Below, in pieces: positions 1 to 5,056 of a stretch of 5,230 nucleotides of DNA (the first letter of the stretch is position 1; every line of letters starts with the position of its first letter). The stretch is from assembly GCA_018262455.1 (NCBI GenBank), contig JAGSPR010000447.1, positions 1 to 5,230 on the forward strand. Direction: 5' to 3'. A program made the position numbers and the translations under genes. This DNA is from Deltaproteobacteria bacterium. Its GTDB lineage: Bacteria; Myxococcota; Polyangia; Haliangiales; Haliangiaceae. A model generated the notes under the pieces. It was not told the origin of the DNA and ran no database searches. It worked only from the letters and a program-made list of their open reading frames with translations.

Positions 1-296
1 TCGGGGCCGAGCGAGCCCATCGCGCTCGGCAGCCCGAGCGCGACCGTCGCGCGCTTGCCAAGCTTGGGGCCACCGGGCGGCGTGGATGATCCGCGGCGCG
101 AGCCCCGACGGAGCAGCCATGGATCGCGTGCGGGCTCGATCATCGCGACCTCCAGTTCGGAGGCGACGAGCGGTGGCGGCGTGGCCGGCGCACAGCGCAC
201 GAGGCGCACGCTCGGTCGGGCCTGCGAGCCCGGCACCGGCCCGGGGCCGCTGCACGCAGCCAGCACGAGCATGAGGCCGAGACGCCCGGAACGCAT
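1..296 (-). CDS. Putative lipoprotein, N-terminal part only (runs off left edge)
   Basis: An open frame reads leftward from ATG at 296 to the window edge, 98 codons with no stop. The protein starts MRSGRLGLMLVLAACSGPG: a short basic n-region, a hydrophobic stretch and a lipobox L-A-A-C with the lipidated Cys at residue 15. It should therefore be processed by signal peptidase II and anchored in the envelope. A Gly/Pro-rich linker follows, then a region with one further Cys (about residue 34) and many Arg and Ser. I recognise no domain. A GTG directly upstream (299) is in frame and could be the start instead; no strong Shine-Dalgarno is visible for either. The gene follows the enoyl-CoA hydratase-like gene on the same strand after 55 bp, so the two may share a transcript. 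The lipobox is clear; the function is unknown. Confidence 0.72.
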   Translation of the reverse strand, partial: MRSGRLGLMLVLAACSGPGPVPGSQARPSVRLVRCAPATPPPLVASELEVAMIEPARDPWLLRRGSRRGSSTPPGGPKLGKRATVALGLPSAMGSLGP

Positions 297-351
297 CACC
301 GCATCATACGTCGAGACCTTGCCACGGACCGAAAAGCGGGCCCCGCCGGGG

Positions 352-1137
352 TCACTTGCCCTTCCACACCGGCGGGCGCTTGCCGAGGAACGCCGAGATC
401 CCCTCGGCGGCATCCTCGAGCGCGAGCACGCGCGTCAACTCGGCCTGCAGGTACCGGAGCTGGGGCTCGAACTCCATGTCCTGCGAGCGATAGAACGCCT
501 TGAGGCCGAGCGCGATCGCCGCGGGGCTCTTCTCGGCGATCTGCAGCGCGAGCTTGAGGGTCTCGCCCTCGAGCTCGGCCGCGGGCACGATCCGGTTGAC
601 GAGCCCGGCCTCGAGTGCCTCGGCGGCCGACAGCTTGCGGCCGGTCAGCATCATCTCGAGCGTCCGCTTGCGCCCGATGCTGCGGGTGATCTCCGCGGTG
701 ATCATCATCGGCCACAGCCCGACCGAGATCTCGGTGGTCCCGAACACCGCGGTGTCGGCCGCGATCACGAGATCGCACGCGACCATCAGCCCGAGCCCGC
801 CCGCGAGCGCCATGCCGTTCACCATCGCGATGATCGGCTTGCCAAGCTCGTGCATCGCCACGAACAGCTCGACGAGGCTCGCAGGTAACACGCCCTCCGG
901 CAACGGTACCTGCATCGCTGCCAGATCGCCGCCGGCCGAGAACGCGGGGCCCGCACCGGTGAGCACGACGACCCGGACCTCGCGATTGCTCTTGATCCGC
1001 GCCAGCGCGTGGACCAGCTCGCCACACGTCGCGGGGCCGATCGGGTTGCGCTTGTCGGGTCGATTCAGCGTGATTCGCCCCATCGAGCCTTGCTCGTCGA
1101 CGAGGATCGAGGTGTACGGCGTCTCGGGGTCGGCCAT
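352..1137 (-). CDS. Enoyl-CoA hydratase/isomerase family protein (crotonase fold)
   Basis: This 261-residue protein has the usual length and motif order of the crotonase superfamily, whose members act on acyl-CoA thioesters (hydration, isomerisation, decarboxylation). The N-terminal strand LNRPDKRNPI (about 24-33) is typical. GAGPAFSAGGDL (61-72) forms the first oxyanion-hole/CoA segment. The segment NGMALAGGLGLMVACDLVIA (107-126) carries the second oxyanion-hole glycines. FGTTEISVGLWPM (132-144) covers the active-site loop, and the C-terminal tail ending RPPVWKGK is characteristic. Aligned by eye with rat mitochondrial hydratase, the Glu of TTE (residue 136) matches catalytic Glu164, but the Glu144 position is Gly116. 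It may therefore not be a classical two-glutamate hydratase, and the substrate is open. The ATG at 1137 is the only sensible start because a TGA lies five codons upstream in frame; no clear ribosome binding site is seen. It is divergent from the exported-protein gene to its right. Family assignment is firm; the specific reaction is not. Confidence 0.95.
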   Translation of the reverse strand: MADPETPYTSILVDEQGSMGRITLNRPDKRNPIGPATCGELVHALARIKSNREVRVVVLTGAGPAFSAGGDLAAMQVPLPEGVLPASLVELFVAMHELGKPIIAMVNGMALAGGLGLMVACDLVIAADTAVFGTTEISVGLWPMMITAEITRSIGRKRTLEMMLTGRKLSAAEALEAGLVNRIVPAAELEGETLKLALQIAEKSPAAIALGLKAFYRSQDMEFEPQLRYLQAELTRVLALEDAAEGISAFLGKRPPVWKGK

Positions 1138-1168
1138 GTGCGGGGTGTATCACGCACGATTCCGATCA

Positions 1169-1178
1169 GGGGGCCCCC
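1169..1178. repeat. Perfect G5C5 palindrome in divergent intergenic region
   Basis: GGGGGCCCCC sits between the divergent hydratase and exported-protein genes, about 30 bp upstream of the TTGACA box on the plus strand and 32 bp upstream of the hydratase ATG. It may be an operator half-site pair, or only a chance GC run in a GC-rich genome. I cannot assign a regulator. Confidence 0.3.
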
Positions 1179-1199
1179 CGCCGACGTCCGGTCGACTCG

Positions 1200-1229
1200 T
1201 TGACACCTGGAGTCGGCGGGGCCTACGCT
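1200..1229 (+). promoter_or_regulatory. Candidate sigma70-type promoter for the exported barrel-like protein
   Basis: A perfect -35 box TTGACA (1200-1205) is followed by an 18-nt spacer and TACGCT (1224-1229), which matches the -10 consensus at three of six positions including the first T-A and the last T. Transcription would begin near 1236, almost at the GTG at 1239, giving a leaderless or near-leaderless mRNA. The same TTG is a formal in-frame start codon, but reading it as part of a promoter explains the perfect hexamer better and leaves a clean signal peptide at the GTG. The -10 is weak, so this is a candidate only. Confidence 0.45.
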
Positions 1230-1238
1230 TGGGTTTCC

Positions 1239-2222
1239 GTGGCCAGCCGCGTCTTCGCAGTCGTTCTCGTCGCGTCGCTCGCGCCGGGTGTTGCGGATGC
1301 CGACGTCAACGATCTCGTGATCAGTCGGCTCGCCACCCGCACCGACACCGGCAGCGGGCTGACCGTGGTGCCGCAGAACGCAGACTTCCGCTCACTGGCC
1401 TCCGAGCTGGGCGTCGTGCTCGCCCCCCACATGATGACGCCGGCCGACACGCTTGGATTCGGCGGCTTCCAGCTCACCGTCGACTACGCAACCACGACCA
1501 TCGATCCAACCGCCGGGTACTGGCGCGCCCGCGAAGCCAGCCCAGATCCAGGGGGAGCGGGCGGCTCGGTCCATGGACCGAGCGCGCTCTCGACCGTGGG
1601 CTTCTTCGTCCGCAAGGGCATGTGGTTCCCGGTCCCCGCATTCGAAGTGGGCGCCGGCGCGGTGCACCTGGTCGATTCCACCATCTGGACCGGCCAGCTG
1701 TACGCCAAGCTCGCCCTCCACGAAGGCTATCACCAGCTCCCGCTGCCGAGCCTCGCCGTGCGCGGCGGCGTGTCGCGGATGATGGCGCAGCGCGAGCTCG
1801 ATCTGACCGTCGCCTCGCTCGACGTGATGGTGTCCAAGCACGTCGGCATCGGCGGCACGTGGAACATCCACCCGTTCGTCGGCTGGAACTTGCTGGTCAT
1901 CATCCCGCGCTCGGAGGTGATCGACGCGACGCCGCAGATCGATCCGCTCGTCATGGGCAACGAGACCGACAGCCAGTTCGACTTCGTGTTCAACGACCAG
2001 GACAACATCTATCGTCACCGGTTCGTGATCGGCACGAAGCTCCAGTTCTACGTCTTCCAGCTCACGGTCGAGGCCGACTTCGCGCTCGAGGGCACGTCGC
2101 TCGATGACCGGGGCGGCACCACCGACGCGTGCATGGTGCAATCGACGACGACGAACTGCGATGCCAAGGATGCGTCCTCCTCGCAGCGAACGCTGGCGTT
2201 CTCGCTCGGCCTCGACTTCTAG
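1239..2222 (+). CDS. Exported hypothetical protein, probable outer-membrane beta-barrel
   Basis: Starting at GTG 1239 the product has 327 residues and begins with a good Sec signal peptide: MASR, a hydrophobic core (FAVVLVASLAPGV, about 5-18) and an A-D-A cleavage site after residue 21. The frame also opens at TTG 1200, which would add 13 residues before the signal peptide; I prefer the GTG because the TTG lies in a TTGACA promoter-like box and has no ribosome binding site. The mature part shows alternating hydrophobic/polar segments typical of amphipathic beta strands (about 134-145, 149-164, 170-181, 187-222, 259-284, 316-327) separated by polar loops. It ends in ...LGLDF with a C-terminal aromatic residue, as expected of barrels recognised by the BAM machinery. 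Two Cys (298, 307) near the C-terminus may form a loop disulfide. I recognise no named family. It is divergent from the hydratase and convergent with the cupredoxin gene. Coding status and export are well supported; barrel topology is inferred. Confidence 0.82.
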   Translation: MASRVFAVVLVASLAPGVADADVNDLVISRLATRTDTGSGLTVVPQNADFRSLASELGVVLAPHMMTPADTLGFGGFQLTVDYATTTIDPTAGYWRAREASPDPGGAGGSVHGPSALSTVGFFVRKGMWFPVPAFEVGAGAVHLVDSTIWTGQLYAKLALHEGYHQLPLPSLAVRGGVSRMMAQRELDLTVASLDVMVSKHVGIGGTWNIHPFVGWNLLVIIPRSEVIDATPQIDPLVMGNETDSQFDFVFNDQDNIYRHRFVIGTKLQFYVFQLTVEADFALEGTSLDDRGGTTDACMVQSTTTNCDAKDASSSQRTLAFSLGLDF

Positions 2223-2239
2223 TCCCAGAGCTCGGTTGG

Positions 2240-2300
2240 GCTGATCCGGCGTAAGCGTCGGCGTCGGTGTAAGCGTAAGCGTAAGCGTAAGCGGATCAGC
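2240..2300. repeat. 9-bp inverted repeat bracketing the left hexamer arm
   Basis: GCTGATCCG at 2240-2248 is the exact reverse complement of CGGATCAGC at 2292-2300. This pair encloses the whole left GTAAGC block. It would compete with the large hairpin, since 2292-2297 lie in the stem and 2298-2300 in the loop of the main structure. It may be a boundary left by insertion of the repeat block, or an alternative fold. Nine bases of perfect complementarity this close together are unlikely but not impossible by chance. Confidence 0.55.
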
Positions 2301-2351
2301 TGGCCGATTCGCTTACGCTTACGCTTACGCTTACGCTTACGTTTACGCTTG
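2240..2351. repeat. Large inverted repeat made of GTAAGC / GCTTAC hexamers (convergent intergenic)
   Basis: The left arm (2251-2292) has seven tandem 6-bp units: GTAAGC, GTCGGC, GTCGGT and then four GTAAGC. The right arm (2311-2350) has five GCTTAC units, one GTTTAC and a partial GCTT. The four inner left units (2269-2292) pair perfectly with 2311-2334 over 24 bp. The stem continues inward through 2293-2297 with 2306-2310 (one G:T pair), closing on an 8-nt loop AGCTGGCC. Outward, 2252-2268 still pairs with 2335-2351, with two mismatches and several G:T pairs. The arms lie just past the stop codon of the plus-strand gene (2222) and before the stop of the minus-strand cupredoxin gene (2387), so both transcripts could end in the same hairpin. 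No T-tract follows the stem on either strand, so it is not a canonical intrinsic terminator. A role as bidirectional transcript end, RNase III site or DNA cruciform is inference. Confidence 0.9.
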
Positions 2352-2386
2352 GGCTCGCGCTGGATCGACCCAGGCGATCACTGAGC

Positions 2387-2782
2387 CTAGTTGACGGTGA
2401 TGCTGCCGGTGAAGCCGTGCGGCGTGCACTTGAAGTTGAACGTGCCGGCCTTGGTGAACTTGAGGCACTTCGTGGCGCCGAACCCGACGCGCAGCCCGGA
2501 GTCCGTCATCGACCCCGATGGAGCCACGTCGTGTGTCGGGTCATTCACGAACTTCACGATCTGGTTCACGGTGATCGTGGAGTCCTTGGGGCTGAACCGA
2601 AAGCCGCCGGTCGTCTCCACCGTGATGGTCTCGCCGGTGCACGGCGTGACCTCGGTGACCGTGGCCACGGCCGCCGGTGCATCCACACCGCCGGCCGGAG
2701 CGTCCACGCCGGCCGGGGCGGGATCGCCGCCACCGCACGCGGCCACTGCCAGCAACATCACAAGCGAAATACGTCCAAGCAT
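2387..2782 (-). CDS. Cupredoxin-domain lipoprotein (plastocyanin/azurin-like copper protein)
   Basis: This 131-residue protein starts MLGRISLVMLLAVAACGGG, with a lipobox A-V-A-A-C (Cys16) and so a lipid anchor. A low-complexity linker repeats VDAPA (about 26-37), then a single cupredoxin-like domain (about 43-131) follows. Visible features are FRFSPKDSTITVNQIVKFVN (61-80), His84 in PTHDV, and the C-terminal loop FKCTPHGFTGSITV (117-130) carrying Cys119 and His122. His84, Cys119 and His122 fit the three equatorial type-1 copper ligands. The axial Met usually found a few residues later is absent; Phe124 or Thr125 lies there. Cys48 and Cys106 could form a disulfide. The likely role is periplasmic electron transfer or copper binding, with partner unknown. 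ATG 2782 is supported by a GAGGAG five bases upstream. It lies 68 bp downstream of the transglycosylase gene on the same strand. Domain call good; redox activity unproven. Confidence 0.88.
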   Translation of the reverse strand: MLGRISLVMLLAVAACGGGDPAPAGVDAPAGGVDAPAAVATVTEVTPCTGETITVETTGGFRFSPKDSTITVNQIVKFVNDPTHDVAPSGSMTDSGLRVGFGATKCLKFTKAGTFNFKCTPHGFTGSITVN

Positions 2783-2787
2783 CGGAT

Positions 2788-2793
2788 CTCCTC
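2788..2793 (-). promoter_or_regulatory. Ribosome binding site for the cupredoxin lipoprotein
   Basis: On the minus strand GAGGAG lies five bases before the ATG at 2782, a strong Shine-Dalgarno match that fixes this start. A run of six T (minus strand, 2798-2803) lies just upstream of it, in the otherwise GC-rich gap after the transglycosylase stop. Confidence 0.8.
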
Positions 2794-2850
2794 GGGTAAA
2801 AAAGTAGAGCGCGACGATACCCCGACGCCGCCCGCAAAGGTCGGTCGTGG

Positions 2851-4959
2851 TCAGTCGACCTGCGTGGGCTTCGTCACGGGACCGCCACCCCCGCGCGAGG
2901 GCGGTTCGGTGGGCTTCTTGCTGGCCTTCGGGTCGGCCGCGTCGTGGTCGTCGCCCTGAGGCGAATCATCCTCGTCGGCGGACTTCGCGCTCGCGGTGTC
3001 GACCGCACGCGGGCCCGCGACCTTGCCGCGACGGCCGCGTGGGGTCTTGCGCCACTGCTCGTCAGCGCGCTTGGAGCGCGACGGATCGGAGACCTGGTAG
3101 ACGATGATCTTGTCGCCCTTCGCGAGCACCGTATCGTAGGAGACACGGTTGATCCGGGCGAGGTCGTGCGAGCCCATGCCGAACTTCTTGGCGATGTCGC
3201 CGAGCTTCTCTTTCCCCTCGGCGATGTACTCCGTCCGGACGCGGCCGGTGCGCGCCTCCGCCAGATCCATGTGCTCGGGGGAGCCGCGCGTCACGATGAC
3301 GAGCTGGCTCTCATCGAGCAAGGTCACCTTTCGCTTGTCGGGATCGAAGTCGGGCGACACCCACGCGACGAGCACCATCTTGGGGTGGACGTTGCCGTCG
3401 GGGTCGAGCGAGCTCCAGCGCGCGAGCTCGGCCGGCGTGACGCCGAAGGCCTTCGAGACGCTGCGCAGCGTGTCGCCGGTGACGACACGATAGAACACAC
3501 GCTGCTTGCCCGGGACCACCGCGTCCTTGTCGGGCACCGGCACGATCATGGGCTCGCCGTCGCGCTGATCGACCCCCGAGGACAGCAGCTTGGCCTTGGC
3601 CTTCGCGCGGTTCTTCGCGCGCGCGTCGGAGCTGATCCGCGGGACGACGAGCACGGTGCCGCCCTCGACCTCGGACTCGTGCACGATCTCGTTGAGCTTG
3701 CGCAGCGCGTACACCGACGTGCCAAACGTCGTGGCCACGTCCTCGAAGCGCTCGCCGTGTGCCACGACGTACGCGTCGTAGCCGTCCCATTCGGACTGGA
3801 GCTCGGCGAGCCGGCGCTGGGCATCGGCCCGCTTGCCGACCGGGACTCGGACGACATAGCCGGCCTCGCCGGGCGGCGTTCGGCCGTGGCGCAGCTGCGG
3901 ATTCAGCCGCTTGACGTCCGCCTCCGCGACATTCGCGACACGGGCGATGACCGAGAGCGGCAGCGAGGTCGGCACGGCGAGGTCTTCCCACGCCTCGGGC
4001 GCAGACACCTTGAGCTTGTCGAACCCGAACGCGGCGCGGTTCCTGCCGACGATCGCGGCCGCGAGCACCTTGGGCGTGTACCAGCAGTTCTCCCACGGCA
4101 GCGCGTTCTCGTACTCGCAGAGCTGGTAGTAGTCGTTCGTGTTGTAACGCGCGATCGACCGCAGCACCGCGCCGTATCCGACGTTGAACGCGGCGAGCGC
4201 GATGTGCCAGTCCCCGAACCGCGCATACAGATCCTTGAAGTAGTCCATCTGCGCGATCGTCGAGCGATACGGATCGCGCCGCTCGTCGACCCAGCGATCG
4301 CGGCGAAGCCCATAAATCTTCGCGCCGGCCGGCATCCACTGCCAGACGCCCATCGCGCCCGCGGATGACAGCTCGTTCGGATCGTAGGACGACTCGATCA
4401 TCGCGACGTAGAGCAGATCCTCGGGCAGCCGCGCCTTGCGCAGGTTGGTCACGATGAGATCGCGATAGCGCCCCTGCGCCACCAGCCAGCCGCTCATGAT
4501 GGCGCGACCGCGCGGATCATCGCGGTAGAACACGAGGTAGTCGGCGAGTCGCTGGCTCCAGCGAACCGGCAGGTCGGGGAGCGCGAGCTGATCGAGCCAC
4601 GGCGCGTCGGGCCTCAGCTCGCTCGGCTTGCTCGCGATCCGGCCGGTTGGCCGCTCGAGCCGGCTGGTCACAGGTGCACGCTCGGAGACCCAGGGATCGC
4701 GACCCGGCGGCGGGAAGCGCTCGGCCTCGAACTCGCGGAGCACGTCCCCGGTATGGATGCAGTCCTCGTCGACGGCGCAGCCGCGGACGTTGCGCCGTGC
4801 ATCGAGCTCCTGCGTCAGGGCAGGCTCGGGGGACCGCACCGGGGGCACCGCCTGGGCGCCGGCGTGGATCGGATCCGCGGCGACACTGGGGGCACCGAGC
4901 CCGCGGGCAACAACGAGCCAGCCGATGGCTGCGGCGAGGCGTCGCATGCGCCTGAACAT
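2851..4959 (-). CDS. MltD-like membrane-bound/periplasmic lytic murein transglycosylase with LysM repeats
   Basis: This 702-residue protein should cleave the MurNAc-GlcNAc bond of peptidoglycan to yield 1,6-anhydro ends. It starts with a basic n-region, a hydrophobic segment and a probable cleavage site near SVAADP (about 25-30); there is no lipobox, unlike E. coli MltD. The MltD-type lead-in (about 131-180) is followed by the SLT (GH23) domain (about 178-312). That domain has catalytic Glu189 in MIESSYDP, the AGAMGVWQWMPAGAKIYGL motif (200-218) and ALAAFNVGYG (254-263). About four LysM-like modules follow: 326-375, 396-440, 489-534 (YRVVTGDTLRSVSKAFGVT, the clearest) and 577-622. The last 75 or so residues are charged, low-complexity linker. 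Cys61/67 and Cys281/292 could form two disulfides. It is longer than E. coli MltD (about 450 residues) because of extra LysM modules and the tail. ATG 4959 is used; the ATG four codons in (4947) is also possible. It is divergent from tatA. Confidence 0.95.
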   Translation of the reverse strand: MFRRMRRLAAAIGWLVVARGLGAPSVAADPIHAGAQAVPPVRSPEPALTQELDARRNVRGCAVDEDCIHTGDVLREFEAERFPPPGRDPWVSERAPVTSRLERPTGRIASKPSELRPDAPWLDQLALPDLPVRWSQRLADYLVFYRDDPRGRAIMSGWLVAQGRYRDLIVTNLRKARLPEDLLYVAMIESSYDPNELSSAGAMGVWQWMPAGAKIYGLRRDRWVDERRDPYRSTIAQMDYFKDLYARFGDWHIALAAFNVGYGAVLRSIARYNTNDYYQLCEYENALPWENCWYTPKVLAAAIVGRNRAAFGFDKLKVSAPEAWEDLAVPTSLPLSVIARVANVAEADVKRLNPQLRHGRTPPGEAGYVVRVPVGKRADAQRRLAELQSEWDGYDAYVVAHGERFEDVATTFGTSVYALRKLNEIVHESEVEGGTVLVVPRISSDARAKNRAKAKAKLLSSGVDQRDGEPMIVPVPDKDAVVPGKQRVFYRVVTGDTLRSVSKAFGVTPAELARWSSLDPDGNVHPKMVLVAWVSPDFDPDKRKVTLLDESQLVIVTRGSPEHMDLAEARTGRVRTEYIAEGKEKLGDIAKKFGMGSHDLARINRVSYDTVLAKGDKIIVYQVSDPSRSKRADEQWRKTPRGRRGKVAGPRAVDTASAKSADEDDSPQGDDHDAADPKASKKPTEPPSRGGGGPVTKPTQVD

Positions 4960-5020
4960 AGGCGCCGAGTCCCATCCCTACCAAGTTTTCGGGGTCGTTT
5001 TCAGCCCTCAGACCAAAGAG

Positions 5021-5029
5021 TGCTAGATT
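5021..5029 (+). promoter_or_regulatory. Candidate extended -10 promoter for tatA
   Basis: TGCTAGATT has the TGn extension followed by TAGATT, four of six matches to TATAAT, in a locally AT-richer stretch. No good -35 hexamer lies at 16-18 bp spacing; TTTTCA at 4998-5003 is 20 bp away. Transcription would start near 5036, giving a leader of about 20 nt that contains the ribosome binding site. Placement between two divergent genes supports it, but it is a by-eye candidate. Confidence 0.45.
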
Positions 5030-5044
5030 GCGCGGACTCACCCA

Positions 5045-5050
5045 CAGGAG
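5045..5050 (+). promoter_or_regulatory. Ribosome binding site for tatA
   Basis: CAGGAG lies six bases before the ATG at 5057, a good Shine-Dalgarno at normal spacing. It fixes this start over the second ATG three codons in. Confidence 0.8.
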
Positions 5051-5056
5051 CCACCA

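Noticed and set aside
296..1153. 285-codon minus-strand frame overlapping the hydratase
   Set aside because: Shifted frame of the same strand with Arg-rich product; the 261-residue frame contains all crotonase motifs.
500..2107. 535-codon open frame on the plus strand across the hydratase and exported-protein genes
   Set aside because: It is antisense to one clear gene and out of frame with another. Its product is low-complexity Ser/Arg-rich with no domain, as expected for a shadow frame in GC-rich DNA.
2251..2350. CRISPR array or plasmid iterons from the tandem hexamers
   Set aside because: Units are 6 bp, contiguous and without spacers, the arms are inverted, and there are no cas or rep genes nearby.
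1224..2353. TACGCTTGGG found both before (1224-1233) and after (2344-2353) the exported-protein gene, like flanking direct repeats
   Set aside because: A shared 10-mer is expected several times by chance in a window of this size, and the flanks do not extend the match. No sign of insertion.
2798..2850. Intrinsic terminator after the transglycosylase gene (T6 tract on the minus strand)
   Set aside because: The only stem seen (CCGAC/GTCGG) is 5 bp with a 13-nt loop and lies about 17 nt before the T run; too weak and too far to call.
2944..4368. 474-codon plus-strand frame antisense to the transglycosylase
   Set aside because: Arg/Asp/Leu-rich composition and no motif; the opposite strand carries a complete SLT plus LysM protein.
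4960..5040. Minus-strand promoter for the transglycosylase (CTGAAA with TAGGGA)
   Set aside because: Both hexamers match poorly and spacing is marginal; not enough to report as a feature.
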